Shown piece after piece: positions 44,536 to 53,516 of a stretch of DNA of 59,695 nucleotides. The stretch comes from JBGCEZ01 sp045106735. GTDB lineage: Bacteria > Planctomycetota > Phycisphaerae > Phycisphaerales > SM1A02. Under the pieces are notes generated by a model that saw only the letters and a list, made by a program, of their open reading frames with translations, searched no databases and was not told the origin of the DNA. The DNA lies in the NCBI GenBank assembly GCA_045106735.1, contig JBGCEZ010000099.1, forward strand, positions 1 through 59,695, read 5' to 3'. The position numbers were made by a program, and so were the translations under genes. Numbering within the stretch: the first letter of the stretch is position 1; each line of letters starts with the position of its first letter.

Positions 44536-45914
44536 GCCACGACCCCGCGTCTTCATCGGCCGAGGAGTCGGACCTCGCCCGCCCTGCCGCCCGCCCTGCC
44601 GACCCCGCCGCCGACTCCAGGATCGACCCCGAGGCCCGGCCTGGCGGAACACCCACCGCGCCGGGCCTCGAGCGCATCCACCGGCACGAGTCGGGGCGGG
44701 TGATGGCGGTCCTGGTGCGTGAGCTCGGATCCATGGACCGGGCGGAAGACGCGCTGCAGGAAGCGTGGGCCCGGGCACTTGAGCACTGGCCGGCTGATGG
44801 AACGCCCGAACGCCCAGGGGCGTGGCTGTTGACCGTGGCCCGGCGGGCGGCGATTGATCGGGGGCGACGCGAAGGCCGGCGGGCGACGGTGGAAGACCAG
44901 GCCGCGGCTCGAACGCAGCGCGACCACGCGGCCCGGGCTTCGGCGGCCGCAGCGGAGGTGGACGACGCGATGGACGGGACGGTGCCAGATGAACGCCTGC
45001 GGTTGATCTTTACCTGCTGCCATCCGTCCATTGAGGCCGGCACGCGGTTGATTCTGACGCTGCGTTCCCTCGGTGGATTGCACGTGCCAGAGATTGCGGC
45101 GGCGCTCTTGATGCCGGTGGCGACCGTCAGCCAGCGATTGGTGCGGGCCAAACGGAAGATTGCGGGGGCAGGCATTCCGTTCCGCGTGCCAGAGGCCCGC
45201 GAACTCCCTGAGCGCTTGCCGGCCGTCCTGGCCGTCCTGACGCTGATCTTCAATGAGGGGTACGCGGCGAGCAGCGGCGACAGCGTGGTCCGCGCCGAAC
45301 TCTGCGAGGACGCGATTCACCTCGCCCGCATGCTCACCCGGGCATTGCCCGACGAACCGGAAGCCCGCGGATTGCTGGCCCTGATGTTGCTGCACCACGC
45401 GCGGCGGGCGGGCCGAGCGGATGCGGCCGGCGTGCCGCTTCGCTTGCACGAACAGGACCGTTCCGGCTGGGACATGCGGGCGATTCACGAGGCGGAAGCC
45501 GAGCTTGACCGGGCGATGGCCGCCGGCCGTCCGGGGCCGCAACAGATCCAGGCGGCGATCGCGGCCTTGCACGCCACCGCCCCCAGCGCCGACGAGACCG
45601 ACTGGGACCAGATCGTCCAGTTGTACGGTGCGCTCATGGCCCTGCAGCCCACGTCGGTTGTCGCCCTGAATCGGGCGGTGGCCGTGGCCATGCGCGATGG
45701 ACCCGAGACCGGGCTCACGATCGTGGAGTCCCTGGCTGGCGATCCATCGATGCAGCGATTTCGCTACTTCCACGCGACGCGCGGCGAGTTGTTGCGGCAG
45801 ATGGGCGACTTGGCGGCCGCGGCCAACAGTTTCGCCCGGGCGCTGGAGTGCACGAGCGGCGCGGGAGAGCGTGCCTTGTTGCACCGGTGGATTTCGGAGT
45901 GCCAGGCGGGTTGA
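44532..45914 (+). CDS. ECF RNA polymerase sigma factor, ECF42-like with long C-terminal domain
   Basis: The 460-residue product has sigma region 2 (RVMAVLVRELGSMDRAEDAL, EAWARALEHWP, GAWLLTVARRAAIDRGRR) and region 4 (LTLRSLGGLHVPEIAAALLM, TVSQRLVRAKRKIA). A ~250-residue C-terminal extension begins LPAVLAVLTLIFNEGYAASS and ends with TPR-like helices (ATRGELLRQMGDLAAAANSF). This extension (DUF6596-type) and the nearby DGPF gene define the ECF42 group, which lacks an anti-sigma factor and is thought to be controlled through its own C-terminal domain. An N-terminal ~45-residue Ala/Pro/Asp-rich lead is extra. The gene is translationally coupled to the secreted-protein gene upstream. Confidence 0.9.
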   Translation: MSHDPASSSAEESDLARPAARPADPAADSRIDPEARPGGTPTAPGLERIHRHESGRVMAVLVRELGSMDRAEDALQEAWARALEHWPADGTPERPGAWLLTVARRAAIDRGRREGRRATVEDQAAARTQRDHAARASAAAAEVDDAMDGTVPDERLRLIFTCCHPSIEAGTRLILTLRSLGGLHVPEIAAALLMPVATVSQRLVRAKRKIAGAGIPFRVPEARELPERLPAVLAVLTLIFNEGYAASSGDSVVRAELCEDAIHLARMLTRALPDEPEARGLLALMLLHHARRAGRADAAGVPLRLHEQDRSGWDMRAIHEAEAELDRAMAAGRPGPQQIQAAIAALHATAPSADETDWDQIVQLYGALMALQPTSVVALNRAVAVAMRDGPETGLTIVESLAGDPSMQRFRYFHATRGELLRQMGDLAAAANSFARALECTSGAGERALLHRWISECQAG

Positions 45915-46085
45915 CACGTCGTCGTCGTCGTCGGTGGCGGTGATTCCGGCCGTGGCTCCGGCGGCGATTGCGGCGGCGGACACGCCTGCGGACACATCTG
46001 TGGGCACAACTGCGGCGTCGGCCACACCTGCGGACGCGGGCCTGTTGTTCTCGTCCGTCGCTGATCCCGCCCGCGGGCCGGCCCC

Positions 46086-46478
46086 TCAGTCCACCTGCGA
46101 CTCGCGGACCGCGATGCAGTCAATCTCCACCAGCGCCCCGAGCGGGTTCTGCTTCACGGCCACCGTTGTCCGGGCTGGGTGGTGCCGCGCGAAGTACTTG
46201 CCGTACACCGCATTCATGCCGTCGAAATCTTTCATGTCCGACAGGAAGACGCCGCAGCGGACGACGCGGTCCATGCCGAGGCTGAGCTGTCGCAAGACCT
46301 CCGAGAGGTTCCGCAGCACTTGGTCGGTCTGCACCTCAATGGTGTCGCCGACAAGTTCACCAGTGACCGGATCGATGGGCGTCTGGCCCGACAAGAAGAT
46401 CATGTCGCCCGCTTCAACGGCGTGCGAGTACGGGCCAATGGCGCGGGGAACGCCGGGGAGAACGTGGGGCTTCAGCAT
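46086..46478 (-). CDS. ridA: RidA-family enamine/imine deaminase
   Basis: The 130-residue product is a typical RidA (YjgF/YER057c) subunit. Seen: GPYSHAVEAGDMIFLSGQTP, DQVLRNLSEVLRQLSLGMDR, CGVFLSDMKDFDGMNAVYGK, and the closing ARTTVAVKQNPLGALVEIDC, which supplies the conserved Arg and Glu of the active site. RidA hydrolyses reactive enamines such as 2-aminoacrylate in the cytoplasm and works as a trimer. The start ATG 46478 matches the family length; an upstream in-frame Met would add 24 atypical residues. It is convergent with the sigma-factor gene, with a 171-base gap that holds no obvious terminator. Confidence 0.92.
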   Translation of the reverse strand: MLKPHVLPGVPRAIGPYSHAVEAGDMIFLSGQTPIDPVTGELVGDTIEVQTDQVLRNLSEVLRQLSLGMDRVVRCGVFLSDMKDFDGMNAVYGKYFARHHPARTTVAVKQNPLGALVEIDCIAVRESQVD

Positions 46479-47134
46479 GATCGGGATCCGAGACGACGGG
46501 ATTGAGTGATGGTGCCGGGCGAGCGTATCGCGAATGAGCGCGGCGCACACTTGCAGGAGATCACCAAAAATCAGCAGTGAAACGTTGACATGCTCAAAGT
46601 CGCTGGCATGATCTCGTCTTCCGCCACGGTGGCGGATCGTTGGCGGGCCCGTGCCCGCACCCGGAGACTCTCAGTGCTGACCCAATCCAATCACGAAGCG
46701 ATCGACATTCGAATGTCCGCCCTCGTGGTGTCGGACAGCATGGCCGCCGGCCTTCCGGCTGGCTCGATGACCCCGCTGTCAGGCAGATGCCTGCACCACA
46801 CGGCGTCGGCATTCGTCTCCGGATGACGCAGGACGGTCCTGCTGCATCCATACAACCAGTTGAACGACCGAATCACCTGAGGTGATGAATCGCGTTGCGT
46901 TGCGCACGGTGTGCCGACGCAAGCGGTGATGGATGTTCGTTGATGTGGCCCGCGCCGCATTTGCGACATCGGCCTTCTGTGGTTGGGTTTCCGTGCACGT
47001 TGCGATGCGCGCTTGTTGCGATCCACCAATGGGTGGCGCGATCGGTGCGTCATCTCCCAGACCGACCGGGGCTCAAGCTCGCACTTCCGCGGGTTCCCGT
47101 GCCCCCCTCAGCCCCCCGGGCCCATGTGAACACC
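46479..47134. other. intergenic, no gene seen
   Basis: About 650 bp between the divergently oriented RidA and Lys-rich protein genes, and somewhat AT-richer than its surroundings. A TTGACA hexamer at 46586-46591 is the only -35-like match; the -10 position 17 bases on (atgatc) is poor. Small open frames on both strands lack supporting features. Confidence 0.45.
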
Positions 47135-47782
47135 ATGACCGACCAAACCACCGCTGCCATCAAGCGTTTGCCGCCGGACGACATCACCTGCGGCACGTAC
47201 CTCATCGTCCTCGAGACCGACATGTTCGCCCTGGTTGGGCGGTGCGATCCCTCGTCCAACTCCGGCGATCACGGGCGAACAATCCATCCCGACCGGGTTG
47301 TCGTGCCGAACACCGATCCCGAGCCACTCAAGGTGGTCGAGGTCTGCGTGCCGTTCGTGCTCGTGCGCGATTCGGAGCGCAATGTTTCGGTCGTCGACTT
47401 GCGTCGCTGCCGTGTGGCGTCGATGCCGGCGCCCATCGCGCGCCGGATGCGACGTGAATTGCGGGTGACGGCGGCGCGCCAACGCGGCGAGCTTGCGGAA
47501 ATGTTCGGCGGTGAGTCGAACAACGCGTCGGAGAAGAAGAAGGGCAAGGGCCAGGCGGCCGCCAAGTCCAAGTCCAAGTCCAAGTCGAAGTCCAAGTCGA
47601 AGTCCAAGAAGCGTGACGACGACGACGGCGACGGCCTGGGCGAGGGCAAGGACAAGGGCAAGTGTCCGCGCCGGGCCAAGGCCCGTCAGGAAAGGAAGCG
47701 TCGGGGTACGGGCCGGAAGAAGAAAGCCGGAAACGCCCAAGCCAGCCGACGGAAGCGGAAGTGGTGGCGACGCAAGCGCTGA
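47135..47782 (+). CDS. hypothetical protein with Lys-rich basic tail
   Basis: The 215-residue product is of unrecognised family. The first ~120 residues look folded: DDITCGTYLIVLETDMFALV, VVEVCVPFVLVRDSERNVSV, VDLRRCRVASMPAPIARRMR. From about residue 130 it becomes a low-complexity basic tail with (SK)7 from repeated aagtcc units (about 47565-47612), an acidic island (DDDDGDG), then a Lys/Arg-rich end (KRRGTGRKKKAG, RRKRKWWRRKR). The tail resembles H1-like or other nucleic-acid-binding tails, suggesting DNA or RNA binding; this is inference. A 14-bp terminator hairpin follows. The start ATG 47135 was chosen as the first Met before the folded region. Confidence 0.65.
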   Translation: MTDQTTAAIKRLPPDDITCGTYLIVLETDMFALVGRCDPSSNSGDHGRTIHPDRVVVPNTDPEPLKVVEVCVPFVLVRDSERNVSVVDLRRCRVASMPAPIARRMRRELRVTAARQRGELAEMFGGESNNASEKKKGKGQAAAKSKSKSKSKSKSKSKKRDDDDGDGLGEGKDKGKCPRRAKARQERKRRGTGRKKKAGNAQASRRKRKWWRRKR

Positions 47783-47793
47783 ATTCCGCGGTG

Positions 47794-47842
47794 AACGGGC
47801 CGGAGCGGCCAGGGATGACGCTCCGGTCCGTTCGCTCGTTTT
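47794..47842 (+). terminator. intrinsic terminator after the Lys-rich protein gene
   Basis: A 14-bp stem (aacgggccggagcg / cgctccggtccgtt, with one G-U) and an 11-nt loop are followed six bases later by four T. It lies between the Lys-rich gene and the inositol-monophosphatase-family gene. Confidence 0.7.
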
Positions 47843-47864
47843 GTCGCCGGCGTAGCATGGGTCC

Positions 47865-48737
47865 ATGCCTGACCACCCATCGACGTCTTCGTCTTCGTCT
47901 TCGGCCGATGCCGGTGCCCCGGTCACTCCCGAGCTCATCGCCGGGGCCACCGCCCGGCTCGGCGTGGCGATCGCCGCGGCCGGTGAGGTCGCCGAGATGG
48001 CCAGGGCCGTCTATCAGTCGCCAGACTTGGAGATCGATCGCAAGCCGGACGGCTCCGTCGTCACCGCCATCGACCGCAGCGGCGAGGAACGGATCCGGAC
48101 CTTGGTCGCCGAGCAGTTCCCGGCGGACGACATCCTGGGCGAGGAGTTCGGCGGCGGTGGCGGCGAAGGCCCGTGGCGATGGGTGATCGACCCGATCGAC
48201 GGCACCCGGTCGTTCACCCTCGGCATCCCGAGCTTCTGCACGCTGATCGGGATCGAGCACGCCGACCACCCGGGGATGAGCCTGGCCGGGTGCGCGAGCT
48301 TTCCCGCCACCGGCGAGCGGCTCGATGCGGTCCATGGCGGCGGCGCGACGTGGACGACGTTGAGCGGTCGGACGCGGCCGGCCCGGGTCAGTGCGGAGTC
48401 AAACCTCGGGAAGGCGACGGTCGAATTGGGCGCTCCGTCGAGTTTCCGGCGGCGCGGTCCGGCGGTTGAGCAGCGGCGGCGCGAATTGGTCGACGCGATC
48501 CATCGGACTCGCGGGTGGGACGACGGATACGCCTTTGCCTTGGTCGCCACCGGCCGGGTGGACGCGGCGGTGCAGTGCGGGCTGAGCCGCTGGGACATCA
48601 GTCCCTTCGACGTGATCCTGCGTGAGGCCGGCGGACGGTTGACCGATTGGGCTGGGGAGCCGGGACTGAACGGGGATGGAAACGTGATTGCGGGGCCGGC
48701 GGGATTGGTCGAAGGACTGTCGGCGCTGCTTCACTGA
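47865..48737 (+). CDS. inositol-monophosphatase family phosphatase, histidinol-phosphatase-like
   Basis: The 290-residue Mg-dependent phosphatase keeps the whole metal site: DGSVVTAIDRSGEERIRTLV, LGEEFG, WVIDPIDGTRSF and, near the end, WDISPFDVILREAGG. The DPIDGTRSF form, rather than DPLDGTTNF, is the one seen in HisN-type histidinol-phosphate phosphatases, so a role in histidine synthesis is plausible but not certain; inositol-1-phosphate or PAP phosphatase are alternatives. The N-terminal ~20 residues are a Ser-rich lead. It acts in the cytoplasm. It is convergent with the BNR-repeat gene, with repeats filling the space between. Confidence 0.88.
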   Translation: MPDHPSTSSSSSSADAGAPVTPELIAGATARLGVAIAAAGEVAEMARAVYQSPDLEIDRKPDGSVVTAIDRSGEERIRTLVAEQFPADDILGEEFGGGGGEGPWRWVIDPIDGTRSFTLGIPSFCTLIGIEHADHPGMSLAGCASFPATGERLDAVHGGGATWTTLSGRTRPARVSAESNLGKATVELGAPSSFRRRGPAVEQRRRELVDAIHRTRGWDDGYAFALVATGRVDAAVQCGLSRWDISPFDVILREAGGRLTDWAGEPGLNGDGNVIAGPAGLVEGLSALLH

Positions 48738-48817
48738 GCACGCGAATGTGCTTCGTTTCGCGGGCGTTGCCGCATGCCTGGGTGCGGCGGGGGACTTCGC
48801 GGCAGCGATCGCCGGAC

Positions 48818-48845
48818 GCACGCCGCACGCCGCACGCCGCACGCT
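48818..48845. repeat. 7-bp tandem repeat, four units
   Basis: Three copies of gcacgcc and one gcacgct lie in the gap between two convergent genes. Confidence 0.8.
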
Positions 48846-48913
48846 GTCACGTCCGCACGCCCGTTCCCCGCATCCTCGCCGCGCGCTTCGCCGAACGCTT
48901 CGTCAAGCACCTC

Positions 48914-48973
48914 GCCGAGGAAACCGCCGAGGAAACCGCCGAGCAAACCGCCGAGCAAACCGTCGAGCAAACG
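48914..48973. repeat. 12-bp tandem repeat, five units
   Basis: The units are gccgaggaaacc twice, gccgagcaaacc twice and gtcgagcaaacg once. The array ends four bases from the stop codon of the minus-strand BNR-repeat gene, so it lies in that gene's 3' untranslated region. Confidence 0.85.
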
Positions 48974-48977
48974 GTCG

Positions 48978-51479
48978 CTACTCGCACGCCCCCCACGCAC
49001 CGAGCACGGCCAGGGTGTCGGTGAACCCGACGACGCCGTCTTCGTCCAGGTCCGCCGGGCAACCGGGGCACACGCCGAAACTCGAGAGCACGGTGAGCAG
49101 GTCGAGGATGTCGACCGAGCCGTTGCCGTCGAAGTCGGCGAAGCAGGCTGGTGGAGCCGGGTCAGGCAGTGGGCTCGTCCACGTACCGCGGCCGTAGGTG
49201 CCGACGATCAGGTGGTCGCGTTCGAGGTCGACGAAGAGGTCGCCGATGTTCACGTTCGGCAGGTCCGCCCCGTCCTTGATCCACGTGCCGCCGTTGTCGA
49301 AGCTGACCAGGACGCCGGCCCCGGTGCCGACGAAGAGCGTTGGTGGTTCGGTGCGCCAGTCCACAGCCAGGGCGGTTGCGCCCAAGCCATTCGGCAGATC
49401 GCCGGTCACATTCGCCCAGAACGCACCGCCAAAGGTCGTCTGCATCACCCGCACGCCGCTGGTCTCCCGCATCGAGAGGTAGGCGACGTTCGGGTTGTCC
49501 GGCGAAACGACGATGTCGGTGATGCGTTCGTCCGGCACGGAGTTGCCGCGGTCAATCCACTCGCGGCCATTGAACTGCCACACTTCACCCGTGCTCGAGC
49601 CCGTGTAGATCACGCCGCTGCCGTCCGGCGCGGGCGCGATCGCCGTCAGGACGCCCGAGCCGCCGATTTCGCCGGTGCTGATCGTCTCCCAGTCCGCGTC
49701 GCCGCTGGCGTTGGTCGTGCGCCACAGGCGGTCGGTCCCGCCGTACAGCGTGTCCGCCGCAACCGGATCCATGCTCAGGGGCGAGATGAAGCCGCGGGCA
49801 TCGCCCTGCCATGGTCCGCTGATGTTCGAAAACGCACCGTCGATCCAGCGCTGCACGCTGAGCCGCACGTACGTGGTGTACTTCACGCCGGGATCCGCGT
49901 GGCTGTACGCGAGGTAGCCGCCGTCGCCCCCGATCAACTGCGGCCAGGCCATCGAGTTTTCGTCCACCCGCTCGATCGACCCGTTGTCCTGCGTGCCGCC
50001 CAGGATCCGGGCCCCGGGGAACGGGCTGATGCCGACGGTGTACTGCTGGGTCAGCATCAGGTCGCCGTTGCGGTTCACCCACGTGTCGCCGCCGTCACTC
50101 GATCGCCAGACCCCGCCGTCGTTGCCTTCCCAGATGGTGCCGTCGGGACCAAAGGCCATCGTGTGGTGGTCGGGGTGCGTCTGATCGCTCGCTTCGGTCG
50201 TGCCGGAGCTGATCTCGGCCCAGTTCTCGCCGCCATCGGTGGAACGGATGATGCCGGCCTCGGCGTAGATCGGGCTCACGCCGCCGGCGTACACCGTGTC
50301 GGCGTCGGCCGGATCGGCGGCCAGATACATGTCGTAGGAAGCCTGGGGCGTGGCGAAGCTGGGCGTGTTCGGGAGCAAGGTCCACGAGCTGCCGAAGTTG
50401 TCGGTGCGCCAGGTCCCGGTGACGGTGCCGCCGTTGGCGATGGCCACGTACGCCCGCTGCGGATTCGCCGGGCTCGTGGCCAGTTCCACGCGCGAGATGC
50501 CGCTGGACGGCAGGCCGTTGTTGGCGTCCGTCCACGTGAGGCCGCCATCGAGCGAACGCAGAACGCCCTCGCCCCGTTGGCCGGCCAGGAGTCGCAGCGG
50601 ATTGGCCGCGTCCATCACGAGGGATGAAACACGGTCGCTGCCGATCGGACTTGTCCACGATTGGCCGCCGTCGGCCGACCGGTGGTAGCCGCGGCCGGCG
50701 TGGTGCATGACCTGCGGATCGGTGGGGTCGATGAGCAGCACGCTGGTCAGGTCGCCGATCGCGGCGGCGGTCGTCAGTTGGTCCCAGGTCGTGCCGCCGT
50801 CGGTCGAACGGAAGATGCCATCGCCGCGGCTGCGGGTCTGGTACTCGCCGGTGCCCAGAAAAATGGTGTCGTGGTCGACGGGATGGATCGCCAGCGCGCC
50901 GCCATTGAGCGTGGGCAGTTCGTCGGTGAGGGGCGTCCAGGTGTCGCCGCGGTCCACGGTCTTCCAGGCGCCGCCGGAAGCCGAGACGATGTACACGATG
51001 TCGGGGTTGGTCGGGTGGGGCGTGATGCCGACGACGCGTCCGCTGGCGTCGTCGTTGCCGGACCAGAACTCGCTGACGATCGGACGCGGCCCGACCGGCG
51101 TGTAGTTCATGGGATTGCCGGCATCCGAGAGTCCGGCCGCCTGGCCAAAGACCGCCTCGGCCGACCAGTTGGGGACGATGTCGCCGATGATGCGCGGGTG
51201 GCCCGGCGGCGGCGGCCCGACGTCATTCGGGCGCCGGCCGGCTTGGCTGACCGGGCCGACGAGGACGGCCGGCGTCTCGGCGTGCGTGCCGGGATATCGG
51301 GCCTCCATCTCGGCGGCTCGTGCGGCCAGGAGCGTCGCGGTCGAATCGGCGGTGGTCTCGCAGCCGGTGAGGGTGATGAACCCCAGGCTGGCGGTCGCGG
51401 CCGCGGCGGTGACGCCCACGGTGGCTCGAATGGGAGCGCGATCCCCGAAACGGGACGACGACTGCGGCGGCTGGGGCAT
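48978..51479 (-). CDS. BNR/sortilin-like repeat lipoprotein with C-terminal dockerin-like domain
   Basis: The 833-residue exported lipoprotein has lipobox FITLTGC (Cys near residue 39). The body is a many-bladed beta-propeller with Asp-box (BNR) repeats: RSTDGGTTW, RSADGGQSW, RSLDGGLTW, RSTDGGENW, RSSDGGDTW, as in VPS10/sortilin-type and exo-sialidase-like propellers. No catalytic residues for sialidase activity can be pointed to, so a binding or structural role is safer. The last ~55 residues form two dockerin-like calcium loops (DFDGNGSVDILDLLTVLSSF, and DLDEDGVVGFTDTLAVLGAW) with the GAC-E end common in Phycisphaerae secreted proteins, possibly a cell-surface sorting or attachment module. 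It is transcribed alone on the minus strand. Confidence 0.85.
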   Translation of the reverse strand: MPQPPQSSSRFGDRAPIRATVGVTAAAATASLGFITLTGCETTADSTATLLAARAAEMEARYPGTHAETPAVLVGPVSQAGRRPNDVGPPPPGHPRIIGDIVPNWSAEAVFGQAAGLSDAGNPMNYTPVGPRPIVSEFWSGNDDASGRVVGITPHPTNPDIVYIVSASGGAWKTVDRGDTWTPLTDELPTLNGGALAIHPVDHDTIFLGTGEYQTRSRGDGIFRSTDGGTTWDQLTTAAAIGDLTSVLLIDPTDPQVMHHAGRGYHRSADGGQSWTSPIGSDRVSSLVMDAANPLRLLAGQRGEGVLRSLDGGLTWTDANNGLPSSGISRVELATSPANPQRAYVAIANGGTVTGTWRTDNFGSSWTLLPNTPSFATPQASYDMYLAADPADADTVYAGGVSPIYAEAGIIRSTDGGENWAEISSGTTEASDQTHPDHHTMAFGPDGTIWEGNDGGVWRSSDGGDTWVNRNGDLMLTQQYTVGISPFPGARILGGTQDNGSIERVDENSMAWPQLIGGDGGYLAYSHADPGVKYTTYVRLSVQRWIDGAFSNISGPWQGDARGFISPLSMDPVAADTLYGGTDRLWRTTNASGDADWETISTGEIGGSGVLTAIAPAPDGSGVIYTGSSTGEVWQFNGREWIDRGNSVPDERITDIVVSPDNPNVAYLSMRETSGVRVMQTTFGGAFWANVTGDLPNGLGATALAVDWRTEPPTLFVGTGAGVLVSFDNGGTWIKDGADLPNVNIGDLFVDLERDHLIVGTYGRGTWTSPLPDPAPPACFADFDGNGSVDILDLLTVLSSFGVCPGCPADLDEDGVVGFTDTLAVLGAWGACE

Positions 51480-51930
51480 GTGGGGGATTCCGAGGGGGAC
51501 GGGCTCGAGCTTGGATCGAGGGGGGCGGCCGAGGCCGTGGCGGGTGTGGCGGGTGTGGCGGCGGCGGTGGCGGTGGCGCGGGCCGATGACCAGCCGCCAC
51601 GAGCAGATTCACCCGGACTCAGCCTTCACTTCGTCCTGCTCGGGGGGATGGATCCAGTCGAGCCAGCAACTGGGCGGATCGGCGTGGCGATTCGGGGGAG
51701 CTGGTGCGGAGCGTGGAGTCGCTTCCCGGGGGCAACGGCGCGATTTCGGCAGCTTCGGCGTGCGGGCAGCGTGATCGCCGGGCGATCATCCCTCCGCGGC
51801 AGTCGGCCCGGCGTGAGCGGCGACCGTTGGCTTCTGGATCGGCGTCGGCATCGGCTCTTTGGAGCTGCTCTTTGGGGCGGCCAGGGTGCTGCGCTCCCCC
51901 CGCCGCTCCCCCGTCGCTCGCCCCCACCGC
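51480..51930. other. intergenic, no gene seen
   Basis: About 450 bp upstream of the BNR lipoprotein gene and downstream of mgtE, both on the minus strand. It is G-rich with gtggcggg-like low complexity near 51535-51575. No frame shows start, ribosome site or family features. It should hold the BNR gene promoter, but none was recognised. Confidence 0.5.
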
Positions 51931-53334
51931 TCACGCCAACCGGTCGAGCATCTGCGAGGCCATCCCCAGGACGAGCATGAACCCGCACATGTCGGTCACC
52001 GTCGTCAGGATGGGGCCGCTGGCCAGTGCCGGGTCCAGCTTCAGGCCCCGCAGCAGCAGCGGCACGCAGCCGCCGATGGACACCGCGACCACCGTGTTGA
52101 TGGCCAGCGCGGCCCCCACCACCAGGCCGAGGGCTGGATTGCCCTGCCACGCCCAGGCGCCGAGTCCGAGCAAGGTGCCGAGCACCGCTCCGTTCACCAG
52201 CCCGACCATGACTTCCTTGCCCCACACGCGCAGGACGTCCGACGGACGCGAGACGTTGAGGCTGAGTTCGCGCATCGACACCGCCACCGCCTGGTTGCCC
52301 GAGCAGCCGCTCATGTCGCTGATGATCGGCAGAAACACGGCCAGGGCGATGACCGCCTCCAGCGTGTCTTGATTGAAGGCGATGATGCTCGCGGCCATGA
52401 TGTTCAGCACGATGTTCAGGCTGAGCCACGCCAGGCGACGACTGCTCCGCAGCACCAAGGGCATGCTGCGCAGTTCTTCGCCGCCCACAATGCCGAGGGC
52501 GCGTCGCAGGTCGCTTCCGCCGCGCTCCGCCATCGCGTCTTCGACCGCCGCGGCTTCCAGAACGCCGAGCAGTTGATTGTTCTCATCGAGGACCGGCGCC
52601 CCCAGGTAGTTGTTCTTCTGGAAGAACGCGTGGAGTTGCGGCAGTTCCGCCGTCGCCTCAACCGAAAGCGGATCGGGGATCATGATCATGGCGATCGGTC
52701 GATGCCGGGGACTCAGCAGGAGGTCGCGTAGACGCAGCACCCCGACCAATTCGTTCTGCGGTCCGGTCACGTACACGTACTGGACGTCGTAGTCGCGCTG
52801 CTCATCGGCATGGTTCTGCATCGACGCGACGACATCGCCGACCGAATGGTCCAGCGGGAAGGCCAGAAACTCGCGAATCATCAAGCCGCCGGCGGTTTCG
52901 TCGCCGTACTCCGACAGCTCGCGAATGCTTGCGGCTTCTTCGGGTTCGAGTTGGGCGAGCACCGCCTCGGGATCGTGCAGGTCCCGCACGATGTCGGCCT
53001 GCTCGTCCGACGGAAGCTCGTGGACAATCGCCGCCGCCGCCTCGGGTTCGAGGTGGTCAAGGGCGCGAACCGCCTGGATTTCCGGCAGCGTCTCGATGAC
53101 GTCGGCCGCGGAACTCGCTTCGATCGAGCCGAGCAGCCGGTCGCGGTCGGCTTCGGACAGGCCGCCGACCAGGTGGGCGATCTCATCGGACGGCAGCGCG
53201 TCCAGCGTGGCCGCGGCCTCTTCGCAGCCGGCCGCCGTCTCCAGCAGCGACATCAGCTCCCGGGACGTGGGAACCGGCGTCGTCTCGTCGACGTCTTGGT
53301 CGATGGAAGCGGGATCAAGATCGGCGGAAGGCAT
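51931..53334 (-). CDS. mgtE: MgtE-family magnesium transporter
   Basis: The 467-residue product has the full MgtE layout. The N-terminal superhelical domain (about residues 30-150) has LPSDEIAHLVGGLSEADRDR and ELPSDEQADIVRDL. Two CBS domains (about 150-275) include DYDVQYVYVTGPQNELVGVL and YLGAPVLDENNQLLGVLEAA. A five-helix pore domain has AVFLPIISDMSGCSGNQAVA, matching the P-x-[IV]-x-x-x-x-G-N-x-G-x-Q selectivity region, and ALAINTVVAVSIGGCVPLLL. MgtE forms a dimeric Mg2+ channel in the inner membrane, closed when its cytoplasmic domains bind Mg2+. It is 182 bases downstream of the SLC12-like gene on the same strand. Confidence 0.95.
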   Translation of the reverse strand: MPSADLDPASIDQDVDETTPVPTSRELMSLLETAAGCEEAAATLDALPSDEIAHLVGGLSEADRDRLLGSIEASSAADVIETLPEIQAVRALDHLEPEAAAAIVHELPSDEQADIVRDLHDPEAVLAQLEPEEAASIRELSEYGDETAGGLMIREFLAFPLDHSVGDVVASMQNHADEQRDYDVQYVYVTGPQNELVGVLRLRDLLLSPRHRPIAMIMIPDPLSVEATAELPQLHAFFQKNNYLGAPVLDENNQLLGVLEAAAVEDAMAERGGSDLRRALGIVGGEELRSMPLVLRSSRRLAWLSLNIVLNIMAASIIAFNQDTLEAVIALAVFLPIISDMSGCSGNQAVAVSMRELSLNVSRPSDVLRVWGKEVMVGLVNGAVLGTLLGLGAWAWQGNPALGLVVGAALAINTVVAVSIGGCVPLLLRGLKLDPALASGPILTTVTDMCGFMLVLGMASQMLDRLA

Positions 53335-53516
53335 GGCGGTGGGCGTCTCGGGCGGGGCGTGGCGGGATTTGGTCTTGGCGTGGCGTGGCGTTCAGCGTGA
53401 CGGGCGGCGGGCGACGGGCGACGCGCGACGTGCGACCCAGGCGTCTCATCGGCTCGGGCCGCCGTTCGGCTCCCGATTCAGCGGGGCTTGGTCTCCGTCG
53501 GCGGCGACCTTCGCCG

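Noticed and set aside
46586..46614. TTGACA with 17-bp spacing as a sigma-70 promoter
   Set aside because: The -10 position is atgatc, a poor match, and the nearest plus-strand start is over 500 bp away.
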